From the NCBI GenBank assembly GCA_963794605.1, contig CAWCEN010000003.1, positions 62,001-126,000 of the forward strand: a stretch of 64,000 nucleotides of DNA. Direction: 5' to 3'. Shown here piece after piece: positions 50,897 to 59,722 of the stretch. This DNA is from VAXT01 sp963794605 (GTDB taxonomy: Bacteria; Actinomycetota; Thermoleophilia; Gaiellales; Gaiellaceae). How positions within the stretch are numbered: the stretch's first letter is position 1; every line of letters starts with the position of its first letter. The notes under the pieces are model-generated. The model saw only the letters and a list, made by a program, of their open reading frames with translations, was not told the origin of the DNA and ran no database searches. The translations under genes and the position numbers were made by a program.

Positions 50897-51161
50897 GCTC
50901 GCTCCTTTCGTTAGATGTGAAAAACGGGACACAACGAGCATGCGGTCGCAGGGAGGCGCTCGCCTCTAGGAGTCACGGGCGAGAGGCACTAGTCGAACCT
51001 CTGGTCCGAGTCGTTCCGCCGGGAGACTCCCCGGCCACCTGACGGTCGCCTGGCCCTCACAAAGCATCGATACGCGAGTGCCGATTTCGCCCCCCAGCTT
51101 TAGCGCCCGGGTTCTATCCTGGTGACCGATGATTCGCCACCTGCTCGGGTGTCGTTGAGCG

Positions 51162-53909
51162 ATGTTGCGCGGCCGCTCTGCCGAGCGTGTGCAGCTTGAT
51201 CGGCTGCTTGAGTCAATTCACGCCGGGCAGAGCGCGGTGCTGGTGCTACGCGGCGAGGCGGGGTTCGGGAAGACCGCCTTGTTGGAATACCTGTCGGAGC
51301 GTGCGGCAGGATGTCGCCTCGCGCGAGCGGCGGGCGTTGAGTCCGAGATGGAGCTCGCGTTCGCTGGGTTGCAGCAGCTGTGCGCGCCGATGCTGGACCG
51401 ACTGGAGCAGCTGCCGGGTCCGCAGCGCGATGCGCTTGGCACGGCGTTTGGCCTGAGGACGGGGGAGCCGCCGGACCGCTTCCTCGTCGGGCTGGCCGTA
51501 CTCAGCCTGCTGGCCGAGGTGGCCGAGGAAGAGCCGCTGGTCTGCCTCGTCGATGACGCGCAGTGGCTTGATCGAGTCTCCGCGCAGACGCTCGCGTTCG
51601 TTGCGCGCCGCCTACTGGCGGAGCGGGTCGGGCTGGTGTTCGCGGTGCGTGCAGCCAGCGGCGAACATGAGTTGGCTGGCCTCCCGGAGCAGGTGGTCGG
51701 GGGTCTGAGTGACGGTGATGCCCGCGCGCTGCTGGACTCGGCGACCGGGCGACTGGACGAGCGCGTGCGTGATCGGATCGTCGCCGAGACGCGCGGCAAC
51801 CCGCTGGCGCTGCTGGAGTTGCCTCGCGGGCTGACGCCGGCGGAGCTGGCGGGCGGATTCGCGCGTCCCGACGCGTCGCCGCTCGCGAGCCAGATAGAGC
51901 AGAGCTTCCTCCGCCAGCTTCAACCGCTCCCAGTTGAGACCCGACGACTCCTCCTCACGGCGGCGGCCGAGCCGGTCGGCGACGTGACCTTGTTGTGGCG
52001 AGCGGTCGAGCGGCTTGGGATCGGGGCCGACGCGGCAGCGCCGGCCGAGGCCGCGGGGCTCATCGAGTTCGGTGCGCGGGTGCGTTTCCGTCATCCGCTG
52101 GTGCGCTCGGCGGCCTACCGGGCGGGCGGCGTGGGCGACCTGCAGGAGGTGCATCGCGCGCTGGCCGATGTGACCGATCCAGATCTCGATCCTGACCGCC
52201 GAGCGTGGCATCGTGCCCAGGCGGCGGTGGGGCCTGACGAGGAGATTGCCGCGGAGCTGGAACGCTCAGCCGGACGAGCGCAGGCGCGCGGGGGCCTTGC
52301 CGCCGCCGCCGCGTTCCTCGAACGCGCGGCGATGCTGACGACCGAGCCGGCGCATCGCGCGCAGCGCGCATTGACCGCAGCGCAGGCCAAGCACCAAGCC
52401 GGGGCCTCCGACGCCGCGCTGGAACTGCTGGCCACCGCCAAGGCGGGCCCGCTCGACGAGCTGGGTCGCGCCCAGGGCGAGCTGCTGGGCGCCCAGATCG
52501 CATTCGCGGTGCGTCGCGGCCGCGACGCTCCGCCGTTGCTGCTCAGGGCCGCCCAGCATCTCGAGCCGCTCGATCAAAGGCTCGCGCGCGACACCTATCT
52601 CGACGCGTTCGCCGCGGCGACTTTCGCCGGCCGTCTGGCCAGCGGCGGCGGTGTGCTGGAGGTTGCGCAAGGGGCGCTCACGGCGCCACCGTCATTGCAG
52701 CCCCTGCGCGCGGCCGATCTCTTGCTGGATGGCCTGGCGCTCCGGACCACCCAGGGCTATGGGAGAGGGGCACCCGTGTTGAGGGAGGCGCTGAGCGCGT
52801 TTCGGAGCGAGCGCCTCTCCAGCGAGGAGGCGATCCGCTGTTTCTGGCTCGCCTGTTACGTCGCCGCCACGGATCTCAGGGATGACGAGATTTGGGACGT
52901 GCTCTCCGCCCGTCAGGTCCAGCTCGCCCGTGATGCCGGTGCGCTCACGGAGCTCCCCATCGCCCTCGCCACACGCCTCGCCCTCCTCCTGCTCGCCGGC
53001 GAGTTGGCCGCGGCCGCCTCACTGGTCGAGGAGCTGGCGGCGATCATCGATGCAACGGGGAGCTCCCTCGCGCCCTACGGCGCCATGTTGCTCGCCGCCT
53101 GGTGCGGCCGCGAAGCCGAAACGTCCAAGGTGATCGAGGCCAGCACGAGGGAGGTGGTGGCCCGCGGCGAGGGACTGGGGCTTTCCGACATCGAGTGGGC
53201 GAGCGCGATGCTCTACAACGGCCTCGGCCGGTACGAGGACGCGCGCGCCGCGGCCCAGCAAGTCCTGGCGTACCCGCACGACCCGCTGTTCTCATTTATC
53301 GTGCCCGAGTTCATCGAGGCGGCCTCCCGCAGCGGAAGGGCTGAGGGCGCCGACGACGCCCTCAAGCGGCTGGCGGAGTCGACACGCGCCAGCGGCACCG
53401 ACTGGGCGCTGGGCATCGAGGCGCGCTCCCGAGCGCTGCTCAGCGACGGCGAGGCCGCCGAGTACCTCTACCGTGAGGCGATCCAGCGGCTTGGCCGCAC
53501 CCGCATCCGCTTCGAGCTCGCTCGCGCCCACCTGCTCTACGGCGAGTGGCTGCGCCGCGAGCACCGACGGGTGGATGCGCGCGAGCAGCTGAGGCGCGCC
53601 CACGGGATGCTCGGCGACATGGGAGCCGAGGCTTTTGCCGAGCGCGCGCGCCGCGAGCTGGCGGCCACCGGCGAGACGGTGCGCAAACGCACAGCAGACA
53701 CACGCGGTCAGCTCACCGCGCAGGAGACCCAGATCGCCGAACTTGCGCGCGAAGGCCACTCGAACCCCGAGATTGGCGGGCAGCTGTTCATCAGCCCGCG
53801 GACTGTCGAGTACCACCTGCACAAGGTGTTCACGAAGCTCGAGATCAGCTCGCGCAATGAGCTCCAGCGAGTGCTTCCGAACCAAGCACGAGAAGCCCAG
53901 CCGGTCTAG
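51162..53909 (+). CDS. LuxR-family regulator with N-terminal AAA ATPase (LAL type), second copy
   Basis: 915 residues: Walker A RGEAGFGKTALL (~residue 30), Walker B LVCLVDDAQWLD, a long helical repeat middle, and a C-terminal LuxR helix-turn-helix (LTAQETQIAELAREGHSNPE, LFISPRTVEYHLHKVFTKLE). The layout is the same as at 33923-36583, though similarity by eye is moderate. This gene is the largest intact one in the degraded 49-62 kb region. Ligand and targets unknown. The ATG at 51162 is 3 bases after a stop in the same frame. Confidence 0.88.
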   Translation: MLRGRSAERVQLDRLLESIHAGQSAVLVLRGEAGFGKTALLEYLSERAAGCRLARAAGVESEMELAFAGLQQLCAPMLDRLEQLPGPQRDALGTAFGLRTGEPPDRFLVGLAVLSLLAEVAEEEPLVCLVDDAQWLDRVSAQTLAFVARRLLAERVGLVFAVRAASGEHELAGLPEQVVGGLSDGDARALLDSATGRLDERVRDRIVAETRGNPLALLELPRGLTPAELAGGFARPDASPLASQIEQSFLRQLQPLPVETRRLLLTAAAEPVGDVTLLWRAVERLGIGADAAAPAEAAGLIEFGARVRFRHPLVRSAAYRAGGVGDLQEVHRALADVTDPDLDPDRRAWHRAQAAVGPDEEIAAELERSAGRAQARGGLAAAAAFLERAAMLTTEPAHRAQRALTAAQAKHQAGASDAALELLATAKAGPLDELGRAQGELLGAQIAFAVRRGRDAPPLLLRAAQHLEPLDQRLARDTYLDAFAAATFAGRLASGGGVLEVAQGALTAPPSLQPLRAADLLLDGLALRTTQGYGRGAPVLREALSAFRSERLSSEEAIRCFWLACYVAATDLRDDEIWDVLSARQVQLARDAGALTELPIALATRLALLLLAGELAAAASLVEELAAIIDATGSSLAPYGAMLLAAWCGREAETSKVIEASTREVVARGEGLGLSDIEWASAMLYNGLGRYEDARAAAQQVLAYPHDPLFSFIVPEFIEAASRSGRAEGADDALKRLAESTRASGTDWALGIEARSRALLSDGEAAEYLYREAIQRLGRTRIRFELARAHLLYGEWLRREHRRVDAREQLRRAHGMLGDMGAEAFAERARRELAATGETVRKRTADTRGQLTAQETQIAELAREGHSNPEIGGQLFISPRTVEYHLHKVFTKLEISSRNELQRVLPNQAREAQPV

Positions 53910-53936
53910 CCGACCCACCAGCAGCTCGAAGGCCTA

Positions 53937-53950
53937 GGGACTTCGGTCCC
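53937..53950 (+). terminator. Terminator-like UUCG hairpin after the LuxR-type gene
   Basis: GGGAC-TTCG-GTCCC, a stem with a very stable UUCG tetraloop, lies 28 bases after the stop. A CCTAG/CTAGG pair brackets it and could extend the structure. No U-run follows. Confidence 0.5.
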
Positions 53951-54038
53951 GGGACTAGGGCGTCGACTCGGGCGCCGCTCGATGCGAGCTCCTGCTCTTG
54001 TGACGCAAGCTCGGTGCACAACGTCAGGGAGGAATGAG

Positions 54039-54305
54039 ATGAACAGCTCACACGATCACACCCCCGCCGGTCCCGCCCGAGTCGTGCTTGCCAAGCGCAG
54101 GAATGCCGGTATCCAGGTGACGCTCCTCTGGTCAGAGGACACGAACGCCGTCGCGGTTCTCGTCCGCGACGACGGCACTGACGACGAGTTCGAACTGAGC
54201 GTCGAACCCGGGGGCAACGCGCTCGACGCCTTCGAACACCCTTACGCCTACGCCGCGTGGCGTGGCGTCGACTACCGGCTCGCCGACCTCAGAGACGCGG
54301 CTTAA
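54039..54305 (+). CDS. Small conserved-type hypothetical protein
   Basis: 88 residues from the ATG at 54039, with GGGAGGAA upstream. The body GIQVTLLWSEDTNAVAVLVR, DEFELSVEPGGNALDAFEHP, YAYAA is seen in many actinobacterial small proteins of unknown function. No signal or membrane segment. Confidence 0.65.
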   Translation: MNSSHDHTPAGPARVVLAKRRNAGIQVTLLWSEDTNAVAVLVRDDGTDDEFELSVEPGGNALDAFEHPYAYAAWRGVDYRLADLRDAA

Positions 54306-54383
54306 GCTCCGCACCACTCGCTCGTGTGCCACGACGCGCCAGGAGCCGTTTGGAAGACTTCGCACACCCACACGAGGACAGGT

Positions 54384-54689
54384 ATGAATCCCGGGGCCGA
54401 CACTTTGCTGACCGTGCGATGGCGGGATCGCTCCTTCGTTCTACGAGCCCCGGAACAAGTCGGGGAATTCGCGCGGAGGCTTGAAGAGAAGGGCTTGGCC
54501 AACCTCGCCATGTCGATTAGAGGCGCAGTGGTCGAAGGCAAAGCGGGCTCTGAGAAAGTCCTCAGCGACGAGGAACGTGAGGCTCTCTGTGCTGTGCTGA
54601 CTGAGGCCGAGGGCGATCCGGCGCTGAGGAGAGCATTCACACTCCTGTGCGCAGAACCGCAGCATCGCCGGTTGGAAACAGGCGCCTAG
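54384..54689 (+). CDS. Small hypothetical protein
   Basis: 101 residues from the ATG at 54384: LLTVRWRDRSFVLRAPEQVG then a helical body with EKVLSDEEREALCAVLTEAE and a His/Arg-rich end. It follows the previous small gene by 78 bases. I do not recognise it; composition supports coding. Confidence 0.5.
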   Translation: MNPGADTLLTVRWRDRSFVLRAPEQVGEFARRLEEKGLANLAMSIRGAVVEGKAGSEKVLSDEEREALCAVLTEAEGDPALRRAFTLLCAEPQHRRLETGA

Positions 54690-54907
54690 GCTGCGACTGA
54701 TTCGGCGCCGGGACCGCAGGAGCGGAAGCCTCCAGACTCATCACCCACGCACCGCCTGGAACATACGTCGTTATCTAGGCCCAGCAGCACCCGCCGGGCG
54801 GTCGGCACCGCAGGCTAGGGCACCGACCCGGGCCCCCACAGACGCGACAGGCCGCCCAACGCGCGACCCTTGATCGCACTACATCCCCAACTCACTGGAG
54901 GTCACAG

Positions 54908-55570
54908 ATGTCCGCATCAAACATCGTCAGCCAAGCAGAACGAACAGGGTCGCTCGGCGACGACGAGAGCATGCGCGAGGTGCTCGACTTCCTCGTCACC
55001 GAGGAACAGCTCGGCGTGACGCTCGTGTCCGCCGCGATCGAGAACGCACCCGGCACCCCTTCGGAAGCGTTCCTTCCCGTCTTGCGCAACGGCGTCACTC
55101 AGGAATACCTCCACGTGGAGGCACTGAAGGAAGCCGGCGGCAAGCCACTAACGACCAGGTACTGGTTTCCCGATGCAGCCCTCGACAACGGCGGCATCGG
55201 CGTGTTCGAGACCCTCGAGGTCATCGAGACCATCGAGATCAGCCTCTACCTGATCGGCGTCAGCGCCTTCGCCCGCCGCGGCGACGACTTCGGCGCCCGC
55301 CTCTGCGCGGAGGCGATGGGCACCGAGGCTGTCCATCGCGCGCTCGTACGCTTCGCACAAGGTGAACTGGGCAAGGAGATCGGCCCGCCCAACGACGTTG
55401 GCTTCGAGAACTTTGACTGGCCTACGCTCGGCGCGGTCCGCGAGGCCCTCGAGGCACTCGGCATCGGCTACGGGGTCGAGACCTCACAGCCCGGTAGGTT
55501 CTACCAATACCCTGGCGACCCGCTCGCCAACGGCCTCGGCACTCCCGTCGACCACACCGAGCCACGCTGA
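54908..55570 (+). CDS. Ferritin-like-fold protein
   Basis: 220 residues with the four-helix pattern of the ferritin-like superfamily (DUF4439/Ferritin_2 type): VLDFLVTEEQLGVTLVSAAI, YLHVEALKEAGGKPL, ETLEVIETIEISLYLIGVSA, and AEAMGTEAVHRALVRFAQGE. The E..H and E..H pairs in helices 2 and 4 fit a di-iron site, but binding is unproven. GGAGG lies before the ATG. A strong hairpin (55581-55615) follows the stop. Confidence 0.75.
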   Translation: MSASNIVSQAERTGSLGDDESMREVLDFLVTEEQLGVTLVSAAIENAPGTPSEAFLPVLRNGVTQEYLHVEALKEAGGKPLTTRYWFPDAALDNGGIGVFETLEVIETIEISLYLIGVSAFARRGDDFGARLCAEAMGTEAVHRALVRFAQGELGKEIGPPNDVGFENFDWPTLGAVREALEALGIGYGVETSQPGRFYQYPGDPLANGLGTPVDHTEPR

Positions 55571-55580
55571 ACGCACCACC

Positions 55581-55615
55581 GCGCGGCGCGCGGCTCCGTC
55601 CGGCGCGCGCCGCGC
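55581..55615. terminator. GC hairpin after the ferritin-like gene
   Basis: GCGCGGCGCGC pairs with GCGCGCCGCGC across a short loop, ten bases after the stop codon. It has no U-run. Confidence 0.45.
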
Positions 55616-55666
55616 ACAAGCCAAGCGATAAGCCCAGGCCCGCAAGGATCCAGGGCGGGTACATGA

Positions 55667-55879
55667 GGAGGACTCACCTGCCTCGACCGCGTCTCGGATG
55701 CCTCGTTCGCCCAAGTAACACCGCTCGGGACGGCAGCGGTCGTGCGGTCAGTGCCGCTGGCGCGCATCCTTCTAGAGGCAGGAGCGGACCCATCGGCGGG
55801 CGGAGAGACGCCGGACTCGACGGCACGAGAGAACGGGGATGAGGAGCTCGTAGACCTGATCCGCTCGCACGGAGGATGA
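55667..55879 (+). pseudogene. C-terminal ankyrin-repeat fragment
   Basis: The frame ending in TGA at 55877 reads VTPLGTAAVVRSVPLARILL, EAGADPSAGGETPDSTAREN and GDEELVDLIRSHGG, the consensus pattern of one to two ankyrin repeats and a C-terminal cap. No upstream start or further repeats exist, and the frame opens at a stop near 55666. It is a piece of an ankyrin protein. Confidence 0.6.
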
Positions 55880-55917
55880 CCGTCGGGGTTGCCGCCCCTG
55901 GGCCAGGTGCGGGAGCG

Positions 55918-56316
55918 TCACTTGACGCGCTGCGCGAACACCCACACCTGGCCTTCGGGATCGGTCGCCGTAAACCGGCGGTCGCCGACGGGCGCCGTCT
56001 CCAGGTCGGTTAAGTCGGCGCCAGCAGCGCTAGCCCGCTCATGAAGAGCATCGACGTCGTCGACGTAGAAATGAATCAGTACCGGCGGATACGCGTCGAG
56101 CCGCTTCGGGCTCTTGAAGCTCTCTCCGGCCTGGCCGAGCATCACCAATCCATCTTCGCCCAGCACCAGCTCCCTGTGCATCCGCCCGGCGGCGCCTGTC
56201 TGTGCCAGGCGCTGAACGAAGCCGAACGTCGTCGTCAGATACTCGACCGCGCTCGATGCGTCCTCGTAGAGCAAGTACGGGCAGACGCGCGTGTAACCCT
56301 GCGGCGGGTTCTTCAT
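55918..56316 (-). CDS. VOC/glyoxalase-superfamily protein
   Basis: 132 residues with the paired beta-alpha-beta-beta-beta pattern of the vicinal oxygen chelate superfamily: RVCPYLLYEDASSAVEYLTT, MHRELVLGEDGLVMLG, HFYVDDVDALHERASAAGAD, and DRRFTATDPEGQVWVFAQ. Members are glyoxalases, dioxygenases or antibiotic-binding proteins; this PhnB-like form is not assigned. Confidence 0.85.
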   Translation of the reverse strand: MKNPPQGYTRVCPYLLYEDASSAVEYLTTTFGFVQRLAQTGAAGRMHRELVLGEDGLVMLGQAGESFKSPKRLDAYPPVLIHFYVDDVDALHERASAAGADLTDLETAPVGDRRFTATDPEGQVWVFAQRVK

Positions 56317-56470
56317 CTCACCATAGGTTCCCCGCCGCGCTCACCGGTAATCCGCAGCGTCGGCTGCGCGAGCGTTCGGAAATGTCACCCGAAGGGGCGA
56401 AGGGCTACGTGACCGTGACCGTGCGTTGGGCGAGAGGCGCTCTCGCGTGTTTCCCGAAGGCGCAGAGGAG

Positions 56471-57391
56471 CTAGACCTCGAGCGCAACGGCTCCGCCTCC
56501 TGCAACGGCGCGAGTGAGTGCCGCGTCGGCCTCCGCGAAGGGGAAAGACGCGCCAAGCTCGAAGTCGAGGCGTCCGGTGGCTAAATCTTGACCGGCGCCC
56601 GCGAGCTGCTCCCCGTCGGGGCGCACGTACAGCGAGACGACTTCGATTCCTCGCTCGCTGTCGGGCGGGTCGGAAGTGATCGTGACCAGACGACCGCCGT
56701 CTCGAACCGCCGCGAGCGCGACCGCGGCACCGTCGGGCGCCGCGTTGGCAGCGGCATCGACACCATGGCCGGCAGTCGCCGCCACGACCTGAGCCGTCCA
56801 GTCCGGGTCGTGGTAGTCGATCACCGTCGTGGCTCCGGAACCGATTACCCGCTCGCGACTCCTCGGTCCCGCCGTCGCGATCACCTCGACACCGCGAAGA
56901 GCTGCCATCGAGACGATCAACGTTCCGGTGGCTCCGCCCGCTCCGTTCACGAGCAGCCGCTCGCCGCGGTTCACGCGCAGGCCTTCGTCCAGCACCTGAA
57001 CCGCGGTCAGTGCCGGGACCGGGAACGCAGCGGCATGCGTCCACGAAATCTCCGCCGGTTTGGGGGCGAGCAAGGCGGCCTCGGCCACGAGCCACGGCGC
57101 CCAGCATCCTTGCTCCGCGAGTGGGAGCGGATGGGTGAACACCGGATTCCCGATCGACCACCCCTCGAACCCGGCACCCACGGCCGCAACCACCCCTGCC
57201 GCCTCGACGCCGAGCGCCATCGGCGGCCCTCGTCCCAGATCCCAACGGCCAGTCCGGGCGAACTCATCCCAACTGCCGACACCGGCGGCCTTGACCTCGA
57301 TCAGAACTTCGCCGGTGCGCGGTGCGCGAGCGTCAGGCACCTCCAGCACAGTCACACCGCCACCGAATTCTTCGATCCCTGCGACGCGCAC
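56471..57391 (-). CDS. Zinc-type alcohol dehydrogenase/quinone oxidoreductase family protein
   Basis: 306 residues of the medium-chain dehydrogenase superfamily: EVLIEVKAAGVGSWDEFART, MALGVEAAGVVAAVGAGF, and the nucleotide-binding LLVNGAGGATGTLIVSMAAL. It lacks the structural zinc cysteines, so it is of the quinone-oxidoreductase type using NADPH. The C-terminus (LDFELGASFPFAEADAALTR) is intact. The substrate is unknown. Confidence 0.85.
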   Translation of the reverse strand: MRVAGIEEFGGGVTVLEVPDARAPRTGEVLIEVKAAGVGSWDEFARTGRWDLGRGPPMALGVEAAGVVAAVGAGFEGWSIGNPVFTHPLPLAEQGCWAPWLVAEAALLAPKPAEISWTHAAAFPVPALTAVQVLDEGLRVNRGERLLVNGAGGATGTLIVSMAALRGVEVIATAGPRSRERVIGSGATTVIDYHDPDWTAQVVAATAGHGVDAAANAAPDGAAVALAAVRDGGRLVTITSDPPDSERGIEVVSLYVRPDGEQLAGAGQDLATGRLDFELGASFPFAEADAALTRAVAGGGAVALEV

Positions 57392-57902
57392 GATCGGTCA
57401 CCGACAGCCTAGCGACCCAGGAATCGGCGCGTCCTCGCGCGGGGCCGGACGGTCGTGCTCGAGCCGCCCATGCTCGACGTCTTCGTGATGCAGCCGGCAG
57501 AGGCACGCGCAGTTGGCGGGATCGACCGGAGCGCCACCCTTGCGAACGCCGACGATCGAGCGAGGCTCGCCGATGATGTGCAGCCGCGGTCACCGCTACA
57601 CGCCGACCTCCAAGCACAGCCGATTGCCCGATCTGCGGGCCGGCCAGGAACAGAGAGCGGGATCAGGATCCGTATCGCAAGGTGTTGCACTCAGCGCCCT
57701 GGCAGAAGACACGCAAGCTGGTGCGGGCGAGGGACCAGGATCGCTGCCGGCTCGAAGGTGTGGGCGACCCGTGCGGCGGAAGGATCGAGGTGCATCACAC
57801 GTCTTGAGCCGGATTCCTTAGAGGAAGTTGACCGGACACCCCGGCTGCGGCCATTCGCCTCTACCCTGGTAAGAGACCGACAGTCGAAGGGAGTCATCCG
57901 AA
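57392..57902. other. 510-base interval holding an HNH nuclease fragment
   Basis: Between two intact genes on opposite strands. Apart from the frameshifted HNH piece (57576-57807) no coding signal is convincing; the longer frames are antisense noise. Confidence 0.6.
57576..57807 (+). pseudogene. HNH nuclease remnant, frameshifted
   Basis: A frame from ATG 57576 gives CSRGHRYTPTSKHSR, and one base later (near 57624) the next frame gives CPICG, then RKVLHSAPWQKTRKLVRARD, DRCRLEGVGDPCGGRIEVHH before a stop at 57805-57807. Zinc-type CxxC, the RxxLxRD region and the closing EVHH match phage-type HNH endonucleases, but the C-terminal metal-binding part is missing. Confidence 0.6.
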
Positions 57903-58250
57903 ATGTCGGATAGCAGCGACGAAGCCGAGGAACAAGTATCCGCGGGCAGCGGTGACGTGACTGAGCGCCTGGCGGTCGTCGCCAGGCTCCGACCAGGCTC
58001 CGGCGAGCGGGCGCGTCAGATCCTCGCCGGAGGCGCGCCTTACGGGCTCGACGAGGCCGGTTTTGGGCGGCACAGTGTCTTCCTCGCCGAGGAGGTAATG
58101 GTCTTTGTCTTCGAAGGCCCGGGCATCGAAGGGCTCGTCCGCGACCTCGTCGACGACCCAACCAGCTCGTCCACGTTCAGCGTCTGGGGGCCACTCCTTG
58201 ACGGGACGCCCATGCTTGCGCGGGAGGAGTTCTACTGGGAAGCCGGCTAG
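57903..58250 (+). CDS. Conserved-type hypothetical protein
   Basis: 115 residues: an acidic start, then VVARLRPGSGERARQILAGG, HSVFLAEEVMVFVFEGPGIE and DDPTSSSTFSVWGPLLDG. The alternating strands resemble dimeric alpha-beta barrel proteins, but this is weak. GAAGGGAG is upstream. It overlaps the convergent gene at its 3' end. Confidence 0.6.
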   Translation: MSDSSDEAEEQVSAGSGDVTERLAVVARLRPGSGERARQILAGGAPYGLDEAGFGRHSVFLAEEVMVFVFEGPGIEGLVRDLVDDPTSSSTFSVWGPLLDGTPMLAREEFYWEAG

Positions 58251-58560
58251 CGCGGACCAGGAGGTGCCAGTCGAGGAAGAGAGCCGTTTTTTGAGCTTGC
58301 GCTCGACTCACCCCTCGTCCGGCCTCCTGGTGAGCGACGCCGGTCAGTGCGATCAGGGTTGACGCGGCCAGAGCGGCTTCCTCGATCGTCGCGTGAGGAT
58401 CCTCCTCGAGGTAGCGCAGGAGCCAGCGGGCCGCGACCCGCTGGTGACGGCGGGGATCCCTCCGGGCGACGAGCACGGTCAGTTCGAGCGCGTCCGCGAG
58501 GCTGAGCTGCGGCACGTCTTTCGCGGCGGCCATCGCGGAGAGCACGTTCCGCCGCTTCAT
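58177..58560 (-). CDS. Small helical hypothetical protein, intact paralogue
   Basis: About 127 residues from ATG 58560: NVLSAMAAAKDVPQLSLADA, LTVLVARRDPRRHQRVAARW, LLRYLEEDPHATIEEAALAA. This helical pattern is common in a small actinobacterial family of unknown function. A second copy on the plus strand is broken in two (61219-61305 and 61772-61969). The last ~40 residues here (after ALTGVAHQEAGRG) do not match that copy, so the C-terminus may be altered or frameshifted. Confidence 0.6.
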   Translation of the reverse strand: MKRRNVLSAMAAAKDVPQLSLADALELTVLVARRDPRRHQRVAARWLLRYLEEDPHATIEEAALAASTLIALTGVAHQEAGRGVSRAQAQKTALFLDWHLLVRASRLPSRTPPAQAWASRQGVAPRR

Positions 58561-58699
58561 TGCCCGTTGGAAGACCGCGTACGGATGGCCCTGCGAGGTC
58601 GAGGCTCCTCCTCCCTCGGGGCCGCGACGGCCCAACAAGCTTATGGGGCTTTTGTTCCCCTAGCTGGGGGAAGTCCGATTCGGCCGCCGCTGAGTAGAT

Positions 58700-58755
58700 G
58701 AGCTAGAGGGGTCGCGCGTGCGCCAAGCAGGCAGTGTGCGCGGCCCCTCTAGCTC
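58700..58755. repeat. Long stem-loop
   Basis: GAGCTAGAGGGG (58700-58711) pairs perfectly with 58744-58755, and the inner bases TCGCGCG against CGCGCGG extend the stem to about 20 bp with G-T pairs. The loop is about 12 bases. No gene is associated. Confidence 0.7.
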
Positions 58756-58877
58756 GAAGCGCTCCGCAGGTCGGCGGGGGAAGAGGCAGGCCTCTCCGCG
58801 GAGTCATAGCCGCAGTACAAAACAGGGTACGCCTCCATCGAGATCGCTTCAACCACTCCGAGGCTCCGCAACTCTTT

Positions 58878-58967
58878 GGAGAGCTGGGGCGTCCCAGCAT
58901 TCCCGTCCTCGCTGGGTCCGGCCTCCTGGCCGCAAGGCGGGCCGGACATAAGACGCCCCAGCTCTCC
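58878..58967. ncRNA. Candidate structured RNA element: perfect three-way junction
   Basis: P1 is a perfect 16-bp stem, GGAGAGCTGGGGCGTC (58878-58893) with 58952-58967. Directly stacked inside are P2 (CCAGC, 58894-58898 with 58911-58915, 12-base loop) and P3 (GTCCGGCC, 58916-58923 with 58940-58947). P3's tip holds GCC-GCAA-GGC, a GNRA tetraloop. Only ATAA (58948-58951) is unpaired at the junction. It could be an RNA or a DNA structure such as a mobile-element end; I cannot place it in a known RNA family. Confidence 0.4.
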
Positions 58968-59250
58968 CTATTCCTCTCTACTGCCGCGGCGCCCCGCTGG
59001 TTTTACGCGGTGTCCCTCAGCCGCTCGATCTCCCGACGCAGCACAGGGATTGGACAGTGGGCTAGAGCCGGTGAGCTCCGCGGGGGAGGGGGTGTCTTCG
59101 AAGACAGTGGTGCTTGGGAACCCCTCTCCAGCCTTTCGCGTCTTTTTTTCTCGACGGGCCGCAATCGTGTGTTTCGCCGATGGGTGGCAAGCGGGTCTCC
59201 ACGCCACAACTCTTCGAGACGGACGCCGCCCCTAGTTGAGCGCGTCGTTC

Positions 59251-59433
59251 CTACTTAAAGGAGTCCCTGTCGGACGGGGGCCTCATCAGATCCCAAGGTT
59301 CTCCGCGTTGCCAGGGGTCGACCTCATCTGACTTCTTAGGCTCCCGGCGTGGGTCGAGCCATCTCGCTACCTGCTTGAGGTTGTGCGCGGCGCGGCTCCT
59401 GAACGTCGGGCGCTTCAGATCGCGGTACCGCAT
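59251..59433 (-). CDS. Possible small hydrophilic protein
   Basis: 60 residues, MRYRDLKRPTFRSRAAHNLK then QVARWLDPRREPKKSDEVDP. It has GGAGCAGGA upstream and a balanced composition, but it lies in the hairpin-rich region and has no recognised relatives. Treat as tentative. Confidence 0.35.
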   Translation of the reverse strand: MRYRDLKRPTFRSRAAHNLKQVARWLDPRREPKKSDEVDPWQRGEPWDLMRPPSDRDSFK

Positions 59434-59646
59434 GGAGCGAGTCTACGCCTAGTCCTGCTCCTCGATTTCCTTTTCGGAGCTCGTTTAAGCCTCTTCGTCA
59501 CCCATCCAGCCGTTAACTTGTTGCGGCAAGGCGTTCCCTTACGGGGGCGGGCCCGGGCCCCTGCAATACCCGAGGGCTTGACCGCCGCCACCGGCCCTCT
59601 TCTATGCTCGCTCGGCTGACCCGCCGCAGGAAGACCGGCGTCGTAC

Positions 59647-59722
59647 GGGGGGTCGCTGCTAACCCCCCTTTTCGCCCAGCGGGGTGGTCGGCGCACACCA
59701 AACACCCCGGCTCTCCTTTTTT
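59647..59722 (+). terminator. Two tandem terminator-like hairpins
   Basis: Hairpin 1: GGGGGGT (59647-59653) with ACCCCCC (59662-59668), then TTTT. Hairpin 2: GGGGTG near 59681 with CACCCC near 59703-59708, followed after eight bases by T6. Both point along the plus strand although no plus-strand protein gene precedes them. Confidence 0.45.

Noticed and set aside
57903..58560. Adjacent small genes considered as a toxin-antitoxin pair
   Set aside because: They are convergent and overlap at the 3' ends rather than being co-transcribed, and neither has a recognisable toxin or antitoxin fold.
58878..58967. Three-way junction considered as a hammerhead ribozyme
   Set aside because: The conserved unpaired core (CUGANGA and GAA) is absent; only ATAA is unpaired at the junction.
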